This document shows, in pieces, positions 1 to 11,738 of a DNA stretch of 64,000 nt. The first letter of the stretch is position 1. Every line of letters starts with the position of its first letter. The position numbers and the translations under genes were made by a program. Source of the stretch: Agapetus fuscipes (lineage: Eukaryota > Arthropoda > Insecta > Trichoptera > Glossosomatidae); NCBI GenBank assembly GCA_951799405.1, contig OX637353.1, forward strand, positions 10,602,001-10,666,000. Direction: 5' to 3'. The notes under the pieces were generated by a model, which saw only the letters and a program-made list of their open reading frames with translations, searched no databases and was not told the DNA's origin.

Positions 1-94
1 ATTCACAATTTTGATGCTTAAATATTTGTTTTTATAACTTGGAAAATCACCAAAATGAAAAATGATAATGCTGGAGTTTACGATATACATTGTT

Positions 95-332
95 TTCCTT
101 GACTTATAGGTTAGTTTGAGGCTGTCCTTCAATACTGTAAAAAATGGTTCACTTTTTCCAATGTTACCTCTGTTTCAGGGAAGGTCAGCAAGAGTTTATA
201 TTCATTTGAGATGGGTTTTTACGTTGGAAGTCCACATGCGGCATGTGTAAGCGCGAACTAATGCGTGTTTGCTTATGAAAATGCATGTAATATGAATATT
301 AAATGTAATATATCTTTGCCATTGTAATAACT
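95..332 (+). mobile_element. R240 repeat (LINE 3' tail), copy
   Basis: R240 is a ~240-bp dispersed repeat. It begins near TTCCTTGACTTATAGG, contains TGTCACCCCTGTTTCAGGG and ends in TAGATTA-type repeats. This copy is diverged; the middle and the ATATCTTTGC end are recognisable. Confidence 0.75.
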
Positions 333-366
333 TCTCTTAGACGAACCTTTATAAGAGAACTTAAAT

Positions 367-413
367 TATTCTCGACGTTTCGTTAGCGACGTAGCCAATA
401 TCTTCAGGAGATA
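367..413 (-). ncRNA. Hammerhead-ribozyme-like motif (candidate)
   Basis: Minus strand: TATCTC, CTGAAGA, a stem TTGGC-TACGTC-GCTAA, then CGAAACGTC and GAGAATA. The order matches the hammerhead core CUGANGA - stem II - GAAAC - GUC. Stem I pairs with one bulge. Stem III is almost absent, so activity would need dimerisation. It may instead be a common repeat motif. Confidence 0.35.
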
Positions 414-584
414 CCCTCTCATCATACACAAATTCTAATACCTACTTTTTTTGCATTCAAAACATAATAAATAATTAATGTAAATTGTTTTTTTTTAATG
501 ATAAAAAGCATTGTGAGCGAACAAACTTTGTTTTAGTCATTTTCATAAAATATACTGAAAAATTCTTTCTTTTTTGCAATCCTC

Positions 585-725
585 ATCATCAAAGGCACGA
601 TAAGCCAGAGTGCGTCTTGGCCTCTTTGATCAACTGCAGCCACCGCTGCCTGTCTCCTCCTTTCTCCTCCAGTTCCATGCTCCTACCGCACGACAGTCCG
701 CCGCCACTCCTTCCAGTCACAAGAA
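585..725 (-). mobile_element. LINE C-terminal coding relic
   Basis: Minus-strand translation gives DWKEWRRTVVR and, after breaks, DRQRWLQLIKEAKTHSGL, typical of the end of RTE-like reverse transcriptases. No flanking domains remain. Confidence 0.5.
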
Positions 726-974
726 ATGTAATTCCTATGAGCAAATATATCCTCTAAAAAAATAAAAAATGCTCTCCTATAAACTTCGAGTCACATCTTT
801 GCATAGTTTATTTTGGTCTATATTAATGACCAAAATTTTACAGTACAAATTATAACGTATTTTATTTTTCACACGTAAAATTTCCCCTTGTAAATACGTA
901 CTTACAATTAAATCCTGGTCTTCAAGATCTTTCGTCGTATTTGACAAAAAAAACAAAATTTGAAACAATTATAA

Positions 975-1206
975 CATTCCTTAAATTATAGGTTGGTATG
1001 AGGCTACCCATGCGGTAAAAAATGGTTCACTTTGTCAATGTCACTCCTGTTTACGGTAAGGTCAGCAAAAGTTGAAGGGCTTTTGTTCATTTGAGATTGG
1101 GTTTTATGTTATAAGTACACATGCACGTTTGTGGGCATGCATTTTTGATATGAATTTTAAATGTTAATAATATACTCGTATCTTTGCAACTTAGATTTTA
1201 GATAAT
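975..1206 (+). mobile_element. R240 repeat, copy
   Basis: Starts ATTCCTTAAATTATAGG and ends ATCTTTGCAACTTAGAT. It is slightly shortened in the middle and sits in direct orientation just before another copy. Confidence 0.75.
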
Positions 1207-1210
1207 AAAT

Positions 1211-1421
1211 ATCCTTTGACTTATAGGTTGGTTTGAGGCTGACCACTCATGCTGTAAAAATGCTTTACTTTGCCAATGTTACCCCTATTTCAGGGTAGGT
1301 CAGCAAAAGTTGAAGGGTGTATGCTCATTTAAGGTTTCGTTTTTGTACACGTGTCTGTTTGTGGGCATGCAGTTAATATGAATTTTAAATGTTAAATATA
1401 TCTTTGCAACTTAGATTGTAT
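1211..1421 (+). mobile_element. R240 repeat, copy
   Basis: Starts ATCCTTTGACTTATAGG and ends GCAACTTAGATTG. It is adjacent and parallel to the preceding copy, suggesting sequential insertion into the tail. Confidence 0.75.
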
Positions 1422-2261
1422 GGCTTCTACTATAATATCCCAAGCTCTAGCTTCACTCTACTTTCCCCGATGATCCAATAAAACCCGAGGAAAAACGGTA
1501 TTTTCGTCTTGCAATATTTGTGCCAGCCAATCGGAGCCAAAGGAGTGACGCTACTTCGGGTGCGAAGGCTGTTCGGCTGGTCGCAACGGTGCCTGGCTCA
1601 GTGGACGAGGCACCCGCGCTCAACAGAGAGCGTTTGGGTTCGATTCCGACAAATTAAAAAAATATATATGTACCTACTTAAAAGAAAATGTATAGAAAAT
1701 TTTAGTGGACGAAAAATGTGTGGAGTTAAAAATAGAAATGAAGTGCTTACTAAATTTATAACAACAGAAAAGTAAGTAATTCATTTTATGTTCTGGGAAT
1801 ATTTTCTTTTTTTCTTAATGAATATAATGTGCCTTCATTTTTGAGTTGCTCATATAATACTTACTTTGAGTAAATACATAGTTTATCCATAACTAAACAT
1901 GACTTTGTAATAGATTTATTTATAGATTTCATAGTTATATGTTTTCAATTAATGACTATGTTGAATATTTTGGTCTGTCGTCTTGATCACATATATTTTC
2001 CTTGTGTCTTTGATCTAACGGAATTTTTGAATGTAAGAAGAATGTTCTTAGATAACTACGTATTTAAATTGGTAATCTAATCTTACATTAAATAGGGTAG
2101 ATTAGATAAGTTAATTAAATGTAAAAAAGTTCCTGAAAATTCAACTTCAGATCTCAACTACCTACTAAAATATTGTTTAGTACTTATTATTTAAGAGAAG
2201 GTTTTTTTTCGTGACTTTATTTAACTTTCTTTTTTTTGACAATAATTTTGGAAAATAAAAT
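1422..2261. other. Non-coding stretch
   Basis: Apart from the tRNA-like head at 1586-1655 nothing is recognised. AT-rich, no conserved frame. Confidence 0.5.
1586..1655 (+). mobile_element. tRNA-like SINE head
   Basis: TGGCTCAGTGGACGAGG resembles an A box and GGGTTCGATTCC is a B box. It is followed by an A-run and AT-rich sequence rather than a tRNA 3' half, so it is a SINE head and not a functional tRNA. Confidence 0.5.
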
Positions 2262-2442
2262 GTTTTTTTTCTAAAACGAAGTTCTATTTTCACAATAATA
2301 TTTTCTACCTCAAGTACTTTCGACCTTCAATATTCAGGTCATTATCAAGAGACTCTTGATAATGACCTGAATATTGAAGGTCGAAAGTACTTAAGGTAAA
2401 AAATATTATTGTGAAAATAAAACTACGTTTTAGAAAAAAAAT
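2262..2442. repeat. Long near-perfect palindrome (foldback)
   Basis: Arms of about 81 bp (2271-2351 and 2353-2433) around a single central base, differing at only a few positions, extended by T- and A-runs. The central sequence is CAAGAGACTCTTG. Confidence 0.9.
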
Positions 2443-2967
2443 TTTTTTTTTAAATAAAATGAATTTTCACTGAGAATACACAAACCCTACAAAATTTTGG
2501 AAAATGTTTAATTGTTTTCATGGAAAATTAAAATGAAAAGAAGGAACAACTGTATTTAAAAATTAATGCAAATATTTCAGAACTTAATTTTTTTGTACAA
2601 TCAGTCGATAAAAAAATGGCAGTGTGGATATTTTGTAAACTATATATTTAATGAACTTTGTAAATATTTTAGAATATGTTCAAATCTTACCAATCCATTC
2701 TCTATATCACGGACAGTGAGCTCGCCTTGGTGTCCGAAGCGAGTGGAACGCTATTTTTACCAGCGCTGCCAACGTCACTCATGTGATCTCTTACTATTCA
2801 GAGTCGCGAGTGCTAGGAGCAGTATAGGCGTCTGCTTGTAGCTTCCATCAAGCGTCGCTGTGATTTGTTGCCAAAGTAAAGGTAAAATGTATGAAAACTA
2901 AATCACTCACTAGGGTTGCTGATGTATCTTCAATACATTTTTCTATTTACGCACTGGACGGGAATTC

Positions 2968-3212
2968 GACCGGTCCATAGTCTAGTGGTTAACACTTTTG
3001 ACTCGTAAGCACAAAAAAATACCATTTATATTTTCAAGTATGCTCTTCGCTGGGTGAAAAATTCATATATGTACCTGCACCAAAGACCGGTCACTAAAAG
3101 TCCATCCAGGCATCCAGCCTTACAGCAACTGGGTCTTGCTTGAGAATTGGCGCTTTCGACACATATACACAAAAACAGCGCTCACAAAATAAATTATCCT
3201 AGTATTATTAGG
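2968..3212 (+). mobile_element. SINE-A, nearly full length with internal deletion
   Basis: The head GACCGGTCCATAGTCTAGTGG carries an A-box-like site. The body has AAGACCGGTCACTAAAAG and the tail is an AATAATATTATT type. The GACGACCAAGCTCGCAGAGG segment found in other copies is deleted. Confidence 0.78.
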
Positions 3213-3229
3213 CAAACGCAACTAAGCAA

Positions 3230-3640
3230 TACATTTAGTGTAACTTCTTTCCTCCGTTATTCCCGAGGAGGTCGCATGCATGTGGTGATTTGGAAAAATA
3301 TAATTACGGTTAAGGGAGCCGGTCTCACACTAACCACTTTCAGCTGAAGTGGGTGTTTTGTTGGTTTTTATTAATTGTGAAGACTGAGTTCACCTTGACG
3401 GTATTTATTTTGGGTTTGAAATATACACCGAAAGGGAAATCATTTATGACACCCTCGGTAGGGATCGAACTCTTGCTCTCAGCATTGAATGCTAGCATTC
3501 TACCAACTGAGCCATCGGCCGGACTTTTACGAGCTTGGTCGTCGCTACAAAGTGTCAATTCTCAAGCAAGCCTCAGTTGCTGTAAGGCTGGATGAGCTTT
3601 TGGTGACCGGGCTTTGGTAAAGAAATATGAATTTTTCATA
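3230..3640 (-). mobile_element. Composite SINE A-B, copy 1
   Basis: Minus strand: SINE-A body up to GCGACGACCAAGCTCGTAAA, then a second tRNA-like head GATGGCTCAGTTGGTAGAATG with B box GAGTTCGATCCC, then the SINE-B body. The A to B junction is the same as in the copy at 29169-29640. Confidence 0.8.
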
Positions 3641-4093
3641 GAGAAATCCCCCCTAAGTACTTACAGTATCGCTATGATTGTACGCTATGCAGAGACGCTA
3701 TTGCTATGCGTGGTTAAATCTCACTATAATTTTGACTTATGCAGAGAGGTGAATACTATGAGACTTCTTCCTAACACAATTAATGCTATGAACTGAACCC
3801 TAACTATATAATTTCCCGTTGAAGCTCTACAATCGACCAAAAAAATTAATAAAACTAAAACAGCGCTTATATTGAGCGTTACACTTTCCATACATTTTTC
3901 AGTGAACACTATGGTTGAGTTTAAACGTTTAGTTTTATACTTGGGGTATAGTAGAGACGGTTCCCTCTATTTCACGTCGCTAGGAACAGTCGAGAACACA
4001 CATTGGGTTTATATTTAGACATGACATTGTTGCTGATTTCAGATTTTGTCGTAGCAAACAACCAGGAATTTTACCATCTAACTTTCGTTTCAA

Positions 4094-4344
4094 CAATCTA
4101 TAATCTTTAATCTAAGTTGCAAGGATATATTCATTTAAAGCTCTCAGATGTATGCCCACAAACGAACACGCGTAGTTCGCGCTTACAAATACTGAATGTG
4201 TACTTACAAATAAAATCCAAACCTCAAATGAACATAAGCCCCACAACTTTCGCCGACCTTCCCTGTAACAGGGGTGACATTGGCAAAGTGAACCATTTTT
4301 ACAGTATGGGTGGTCAGCCTCATACCAACCTATAAGTCAAGGAA
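4094..4344 (-). mobile_element. R240 repeat, copy
   Basis: Reverse-strand copy with tail AATCTATAATCTTTAATC at its low-coordinate end and the TTCCTTGACTTATAGG boundary at 4344. Nearly full length. Confidence 0.82.
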
Positions 4345-4572
4345 AACAATCATGGAGGTATATCGATTTCAACAATAATGTTACACATTTATTAATAATT
4401 TTATATTTTATATTATATATTCATCTGTATACAAGAAGTAACTAAGATTATTACTTTAAGACAGCATTGGATGAATAGTGATGATCGACAATTCTTCGTG
4501 AAAGACATATCAAAAGAAAAACATGTACCCAATTTAGTGTTTAACTGGGATTAAACAACAATTGTTTTTTTA

Positions 4573-4728
4573 GGTGAGCGCTATTTCCACGCTGTGAAGC
4601 TCTTTGGCTGTGAACCACAACCGAAGAGCTTTCTGCGAGCTTGGTCGTAGCTATAGAAAGCTACAATTTTCAAGCAAGATACCCATTCTGTATGTCTCTG
4701 TGAATGTTTTGTGACAGGTCTTTGGTTA
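4573..4728 (-). mobile_element. SINE-A 3' part
   Basis: Contains GGTGAGCGCT at its 3' end, the CTGCGAGCTTGGTCGTAGC segment and the CAAGCAAGATACCC core on the reverse strand. The tRNA head is missing. Confidence 0.7.
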
Positions 4729-4982
4729 ATCTTAATCTAAATCTACGTTGCACAGATATGTATCATTTGAAGTTCACATTAAATGCATTCCCACAAGCAG
4801 ACACGCATAATTTCGCGCTCACACATGCCGCATGTGGACCTACAATATAAAAACCCAATCTCAAATGAACATAAGCCCTGCTACTCTTGCCGACCTTCCC
4901 TGAAACACGGGTGACATTGGCAAAGTGAACCATTTTTTACAGTATGGTTGGTCAGCCTCATACCAACCTATAAGTCAAGGAA
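4729..4982 (-). mobile_element. R240 repeat, copy
   Basis: Reverse-strand, near full length. It abuts a SINE-A fragment at its tail side. Confidence 0.82.
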
Positions 4983-5217
4983 GTCAATGAATATGTTTTT
5001 TTCAACCCAGCTTAGAGAATATTTTAAGCCATACAGGAATCAAACTAGCTGCCTTTTAATAACAAATCCGAAGCGTTAATCACTTGTCTACAGACCGGTC
5101 TATAGATTATTAAGCCATGTTCATTATCTTTTGTATGAAAACACAAGCTCAATAAAAAAATCTTGGAAAATTCAGATGACCTTGAAAAATTACATTTATA
5201 CAAAAATTTAAATGTAG

Positions 5218-5475
5218 ACTATATATGTGAACTGTATGTCTATGTGTGTTATTTTCTAAAGTGCGAATCCCACAAAAAAAAGATCCATAGCTGATCTACA
5301 GATCATCGATTTATTGTACAAAAAATTCGCTGTATGCTGCAGATGATCCATGGTTTTGCTGTTTGAGAATAACGCCGATAGGTACCAAATTTTTAGTCTA
5401 TTTGATTAAGGGAATAGTACACAGCGTTACACCAACTTGTTTCTAAAAGCCTTTTTAAAAGCGCTGAAAAAGCAT
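5218..5475 (+). repeat. Diverged copy of part of the 16310-17627 element
   Basis: Shares a TATGTGTGT run, GATAGGTACCAAATTTT and GCGTTACACCAACTTG with 16560-16680. A 115-bp MITE sits in the middle. Confidence 0.6.
5261..5375. mobile_element. Small MITE (GTGMTATTC ends), copy A
   Basis: 115 bp. Ends GTGCGAATCCCACAAA and TTTGAGAATAACGC; inside are TAGCTGATCTACAGATCAT and GATCCATGG. It is nested in a diverged copy of the element at 16310-17627. Confidence 0.65.
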
Positions 5476-7569
5476 CTGAAGCGACCGTTTATTTTCGTAT
5501 TCACATATTTCACATTAGGTATTACAAGAATATCGATGTGTCTATTTCAGGATCACAAACGCATCGTCTCACCTTCATCGTCTTTCGTAACTTTCTTACA
5601 CTCGGCTTTATAATCTCATAACCTATCCCAAATACTGCTTCTCGTGAGCGGAGAATATATGGCATTAGTCATCAGAACATAATCCGCCAAGAGATACTCC
5701 ACTAAAATAGACGTTCGTCAGCATCTCTCGGTCTAGAGATCTCAGCCAAAATATTATTTAATCTCGTGCGATATTTAAATATGATTATTAATATATTTCT
5801 GTGTGTAATTTTAGCTCCATTGTTGGCTGTAAGAATGAATATTTTGTCCGAAATACACGCCCTTGCACTTGCGTTTTCCCTTTTTTTTATCTTACAAGAT
5901 AAATCATCGATTGAAAGTTCAAAATCAACAATATTCTTCGCCTTTTTTTAGTGTCACTTTTATAAAAGATCAGTGATAATTTTAATTTTCAATATTGCAA
6001 TTTAGACTTATATGGGGATGATTTATAAAGTCCCTTAATCAGGTGGTTTCCTTCTGATACTATGCTGTTGATCTTCCTATGCTTTCTTTAATATTCATTC
6101 TATTGGTAGGTACGTTTTCAAAGACGATTTCTGACCTCCAAGACAAGACGTAGCTACTAACAAAGACGGTCCGTATAAACAAAAAACCTTATGTTTGGTG
6201 TTTATATGGACATCAGCTGTTTGGCTATGCGGCGGGAAAAAAAGGAATATCTTGTAGAGGCAGGATCTCTAATCTTGAATAAATTTAACAACAACCAGGA
6301 TCGTAGAAGTGTACATTTAAAAACAATATAATATTTTTACATTAGACTAGATCTCTATGGATAGACCATATCTTCAGATTAAGCCAGATCAGCATAAAAG
6401 ACTAGTAAAAATCGTAACCAATAAGATACCAATGGGTAATGGAAACTAAACTTAAAGACCTCTTAAAAGGTCGAAAGACAGACAGCTACAAATCCAAAAT
6501 GTTTCAACTTCTGCGGTTGCAATCAAAACACGTTCGTTCTGGATTGTCGAATATTATTTTCATTTAAAAGAAATTCGCTTTTCTTTCTAGATGAATGAGT
6601 AGGCATGCCTGTAGGATAGCACTAACGTAAAAAAGCAAACAAGTGAAGAATGTACGTAAACAGCCATTTGCCTCCTCCCACACTGTGAGAGGCCAGCTGT
6701 AACTCTGTGTTTAAACTAAACCATAGCGTTTTCCGGAAAATGTATCCAATATAAAACAGCACCTCTTTAGTTTCAATGCATTATGGTACAAAGGTGTGGT
6801 AGAGTTTGAATGTGATGTTTTCTACTTGGCTTTCTGTTCCTCAAGTGACGGCCAGTGACTCATATGTTCACATACACAAACATCGCTTGGCTACCAGAAT
6901 ACTCTGATTTAAAATATACCAAGTCGTGTGGCAACAAGATGTAACTTTTCAATAAAAATAAATGAAAGCTGCGAAGAATAGTCGGGTTTGTTGTACACAT
7001 ATTATGATGAAGAAACTGGTTCAAAATTGGTTCGAAAATGCTGGAAATATAGATAATTTTCCTGTTGCTTTAACTGATGAAGTTTGGGGAATATTTCTTT
7101 GATTGATTCGGTTGTATCTACCGAGAAGACTTCAGTAAATTAGGCTTGTTGTACGTGCAAAGAACTCCAGTATAAACATATCTTAAATATTAATCAACAC
7201 TATCTTGGATGGTGTATCCACTGGTGTTAGACCCCTCAGACGTCCCAGGATACGTAGGGCATAAAATGCCGAGGCTAACGCCAAAGTGTCGGGAGGAAGG
7301 GGAGATCTTGAAGAAAAGTGGTACAGGTCAAAGACTGGAGGATCGTGGAGTGGAAGGTATTGTGCCTTCAAAGCTTGTAAGTTGGACCAATCAAAACAAT
7401 CGGTTTCTGAGCTTGGTGCATGTTTCTTCTTTTACTTTTTTTGTTGTCACTTCTATCTAAGATCGGCGATCATCATGGCTATTTTCAACTTAGATGTTGC
7501 GGCTCGGAATATGGACTTGGTGCTTCTGCCGAACCATTGTCACATTTTTTTCCGCCACGATTCTTTGAT
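5476..7569. other. Non-coding, unassigned stretch
   Basis: AT-rich with no convincing exon, RNA gene or recognised repeat. Short frames at 7183-7627 overlap each other on both strands without homology features. Confidence 0.5.
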
Positions 7570-7852
7570 TTTAAAAAATGTAATTTGTCATGTATGTTCC
7601 TTGACTTATAGGTTGTTATGCGGCTGACCACCCATAATATAAAAATTGGTTCACTTTGCCAATGTCACCCCTGTTTCAGGGAAGGACGGCAAGAGTTGCA
7701 AGGCTTATGTTCATTTGAGATTGGGTTTTTATATTGTAGGTCCACATGCGGCATGTGTTAGCGCGAAATTATACATATCTGCTTGTGGGAATGCATTTAG
7801 TATAAATCTTAAATGATATATATCTTTGCAGCTTAGATTAGATTAGATTAGA
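7570..7852 (+). mobile_element. R240 repeat, copy with LINE-side extension
   Basis: Extends about 30 bp further 5' than the short copies (AAAAAATGTAATTTGTCATG) and ends in four TTAGA units. The extension matches the LINE 3'UTR at 15955-15990. Confidence 0.82.
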
Positions 7853-8084
7853 CGATGTCCTTCGGCGTCTCTGAGTTCTTTTCCCCTCAATCTTACCCTG
7901 TATGATAAGATGGATATGGTGGTATTTCTCATTTCTCATTACGTGAACCAAGTGCATCAGCTTTCTCTGCTCAATGGTTGGAAGAAGTTCTTTTGTGGTA
8001 TGCATGCTTCCTATGAACAAATATCGTACCAAACTGAGCTGTTCCTGTCTGACGTCATCAAATCATTACAAATATTGTCTAGAC

Positions 8085-8474
8085 CAGTGGTTCCCAAACT
8101 TTTAATTTCGCGTACCACTCACGAAATTATAAATCAGTGGCGTACCACTGAAGTGTATCAGTTAAAAAAAAACGTTCAAAATGGTAAAGTTATAAAAACT
8201 GCAACAACTGTTTATGACAACATTATGTTTATTTATTAATTATTAAAAAAAAAAAATACAATACTCTTAGGACTTAGTGCGAAAAATGGTGCTGCATGTT
8301 CGAGAAAAGAGAGGAAATATGTGGCTCAGTTGTACTTAATTGTAAGGGTGAAATTGAAAAACGTTGTATCTAATTATTTACTATGTATTTCCTCTGGCCA
8401 TGACTGCTTGCGTTCCACCTTAAGAAGCGTCGCGTACCACTGGTGGTACGCGTACCATAGTTTGGGAATCACTG
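8085..8474. mobile_element. hAT MITE with perfect 8-bp duplication
   Basis: The left end CAGTGGTTCCCAAAC and right end GTTTGGGAATCACTG are 15-bp inverted repeats with one mismatch, flanked by GTCTAGAC on both sides (8077-8084 and 8475-8482). No transposase. Internal GTACCACT motifs occur near both ends. Confidence 0.92.
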
Positions 8475-8548
8475 GTCTAGACTCTATAGTCTAGGCATTG
8501 AAATTATTGGTGTTCAAACGAATATTCGTAAAGCTTAGACAACATTTG

Positions 8549-8658
8549 GCGTTATTCACACACAACAAAACCATGGCCCAACCGCCACCTAACGAGAATT
8601 ATCCATGCAAAAAAACGATGATCCATGGATCAGCTATGAATCAAATGTGTTGTGATTA
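8549..8658. mobile_element. Small MITE (GTGMTATTC ends), copy B
   Basis: Ends GCGTTATTCACACA and GTGTTGTGATTAAC, with CCATGGCC and ATGATCCATGGATCAGC inside. More diverged than the others. Confidence 0.55.
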
Positions 8659-8984
8659 ACCCAGCTAAAATTTCAATAAGATTGAAGCGAGAAAATAAAA
8701 GAGAAGGAATTGTAAGAGCGTCGGAATCAGCTATAACCATTTTATTTGGCAATTTAATCCATCTACATGGTATAAATAGACGACGTGTATTTTTAATGGA
8801 AGAATTCCAAGTTTGGTCCATCCATTACACTGTCAGAAGACAATGTTTCACGTCTTACAAGAAGACCTTCGAAAGCTTCTAGAAACTGTTACACATGGAT
8901 GTTTACTTTTAAACAAAATTCTAATTAATTAAACGCTGAAACGCAAGCTATACAATATATACCTACGAGTAGTATAATTTCTTG

Positions 8985-9175
8985 CCGCGTGCTTCCCGAA
9001 GGATTCACATCTGACGAGTGGAACCTATTTATTTTTACAGGTAAGGAGGCTGACCTTACGCCAAGCTCTTCAGTTGAAGTGGGGTTTTCTTAGCTCCCGA
9101 GGGGGCTGGTATTCATCGTGAAGTCTGAGTTAATTGAAACAGGGAATCATTTCTAACATCCTCGGTGGGATATAT
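8985..9175 (-). mobile_element. SINE-B body fragment
   Basis: Reverse-strand match to the SINE-B body (CTTCAGTTGAAGTGGGG, CTGGTATTCATCGTGAAG, CATCCTCGGTGGGAT). The head is truncated. Confidence 0.65.
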
Positions 9176-9435
9176 TAGTAGTCACATTTAGTAAAATGTG
9201 CAGGAGACGAGTTTTACTGAAAATGTGCTCTTTTTTAAACCATCCTAACTTCTAAACTAGACGAGATATTTTTAATCTGTAAAAACTGTTTATCTTCTTT
9301 TATCTATATTTATTTAATGTGAAGTAATGTGAACAACGTAAGTGGAACTTCCGCTGTTTATGCTCGCACTTTTATGTGCATTCCATATTTGTTCCACTTG
9401 ATATCTCAGTAACTATGAGTCCGAGGACTCCAATA

Positions 9436-9604
9436 TTTATAATAATAATAATATTAGGATGATTTATTTGGTGAGCGCTGTTTTTTGTGTGTATCACACC
9501 TCAAGAGCCCTCTGCGAGCTTGGTCGTCGCTGTAGAAAGCGCCAATTCTCAAGCAAGACCCAGTTGTTGTAAGGTTGGATGGACCTTTCAATGGACCTTT
9601 TATA
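9436..9604 (-). mobile_element. SINE-A 3' part with AAT tail
   Basis: Reverse strand: ATAATAATAATATTAGG tail, then GGTGAGCGCTGTTTTTTG and the GAGCTTGGTCGTCGCTGTAG segment. Head absent. Confidence 0.75.
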
Positions 9605-10696
9605 CCACTTATAGAACAGCTAATTATAATAATTTCTGCATCATTGACTCAAAAACGCAAAAAAAAGTGGACTTTCGTTGTTTATGCTCTAAGGTACAGA
9701 TTTTGAGAAAGGATGAGGAAATAAAAAGAAGAAGAAATTTGAAAAATATGGTTGACTTGGAAACAACATAAACATTTTTTATGACGTTTGAAAAGAAAGA
9801 AAGCAAAATAAAATAAAATGTTTTTTTTTTGTATCTGCCTGGATTTTATAATTTTTTTTTTGCTTTCACACAAGTCGATTTATCATTTAACGAAAAAAAT
9901 GTGTAAAAACGTTGGGATTGTATTTTTCTTTGGACCCGTGTCAACAGTATAAAAAAGCTAAGTCGTGTGGGCAATGGGAGACGTTGGAAAAATATGAGAT
10001 GGGAAAAAAATTGAATATTAAATGTGATTGAAATGATGCAAGGGTTACAAAAAAATGTTATGATTGTATTTAAATATTGCTGACAAATTCAACCAAAATG
10101 AAAACATAACATTTTTCTCAGTGAAAAATTTAATAAGCTTTGATTAGAAGTATTGTCACATAAAGCTCCAGGACCTTCAAACGAGTACATTTACGGAAAT
10201 TGAAAATATTATTTAATTCCTTATTTTTATATATTTTTTTGTTATTCTTTGTAAACTTTTTCAGGCTTTCTTAGTCCAATATATTTATCATTATTTATGC
10301 CTTTCAATTGGCTGCTGTATTCAGATTCTTGAATGCTCCGAAGTCACCACTTTTGCCAGATGGGTTGCTGACTATCTGTTGGTCAACGGGGTCTTTTTTA
10401 TTTCATACCTAGCCTCCATGCAGTCCTGGTGGCGCCTTTATAGAGAGGATGTGATTTTCTCTGCCTGAACATAAAAATTCCTATATTTTTTGTACTTTTA
10501 AATATACGAGTCACTTAATAAGAACCTTAATCATTTTTAAGTGATTTACGTAAGAAGAAAAATCCAACTGAATTGCATTAAAACTGGCCCCAAAAATGTA
10601 TATTTTGAGCGGTTTTTATACAATTCTTAAATTTTTCCTTTTCACAAAAATGTTTAATAATAAAGAAGGTTTTTCTTTAATTATTAAGTGCCCTGA
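9605..10696. other. Non-coding, unassigned stretch
   Basis: AT-rich. Short frames here are Lys/Phe-rich and have no domain signal. Confidence 0.5.
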
Positions 10697-10920
10697 GTAC
10701 GAGTTGCAAAACTTGAGTAAAGTTAAGTTTACGGAAAGTATTAAAGAGTGGGTTTCCCCAAAATCTTCCGTTTTTGTTTGTTTGAACTTGACTTTCTTCA
10801 TCACTGTAACTCTTTTGCTAAGACATCAAAGTGTAAGAAACAAAAACGGCAGATTTTGGGGAAAATCACTCTTTAATACTTTCCGTAAACTTTACTTTAC
10901 TCAAGTTTTGCAACTCGTAC
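10697..10920. repeat. Inverted-repeat foldback element
   Basis: Arms of about 85 bp (10697-10780 and 10835-10920) separated by ~54 bp. The outer end GTACGAGTTGCAAAACTTG is mirrored exactly. Confidence 0.88.
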
Positions 10921-11169
10921 TAAGGGTACAGACAGCGAAAATCGCATCCTCCCTTTTCACACATTGATTGTAAAGGCGCATCCTTGCGATCATTCAATCC
11001 ACCATTTTGTGTACGCTTGGGGCTACAAGTTTCTCCGATAGAGTACATTAAAAATAATATATTCCATAATATATTAGTGTTTTGAATATTACGACTGAGA
11101 AAATTAATTATTTTATAATACTTCTTTGCTTACATTGTAATCGTTTCTTTTTTATACAAAGAAAGCACA

Positions 11170-11279
11170 GTGCTATTCACAATGAATTTGATCTATAGAT
11201 CATTCACGGACCATCGTTTTTTAAATAAATACATTATTTTAGGTGGAGCATCAACCATGGCTTTGCTGTCTGTAAAAGA
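11170..11279. mobile_element. Small MITE (GTGMTATTC ends), copy C
   Basis: Left end GTGCTATTCACAATG. Inside are GATCTATAGATCATTCACGG and CCATGGCTTTGCTGTCTG. Confidence 0.62.
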
Positions 11280-11738
11280 CTTTGTAAATAATTAATGTTT
11301 GTTTTCAGCAAGATGAATGAAGCAACAGCTGTTTAGTATATGAATTTATGAATTTGACATAAAATTGATAGCAGTACTAACTCAGTATCACAAAATTCAT
11401 TGCGGTTTGCCATTGATCGGTTTCCAATACACTTAAGCGAAGTTCAACCGTTTATTTTATTTTATTTTATCATATAAATTTCAGAAAAGTTAAGGAAACC
11501 TCAACCTTTTTAAAAAAAAAATGATTACCTAGTTTTTTTTTCAGGGAAAAATTCAGATTGTGTTATATTATTTGAGATTTTAAAATATGTGCTTGCTTTG
11601 GACAAGTATACAATTTTCTAAAAGTTCTACTAACAAACGAGTAAGTTTATTTCAGAAAACTAATGTTCAACATTGTCTTCATTCAGGCGACTTCAATGTA
11701 AAATGTAAACAAATTTCATGAATAAATATAATATAATG

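Noticed and set aside
1586..1655. Functional tRNA gene
   Set aside because: A and B boxes are present but the acceptor stem does not pair and no pol III terminator follows at the right distance.
7183..7627. Overlapping frames on both strands as a small gene
   Set aside because: No domain, splice context or codon pattern supports them; part overlaps R240.
7836..7852. TTAGA tandem units as telomere-like DNA
   Set aside because: The insect telomere unit is TTAGG; these units are the tail of R240.
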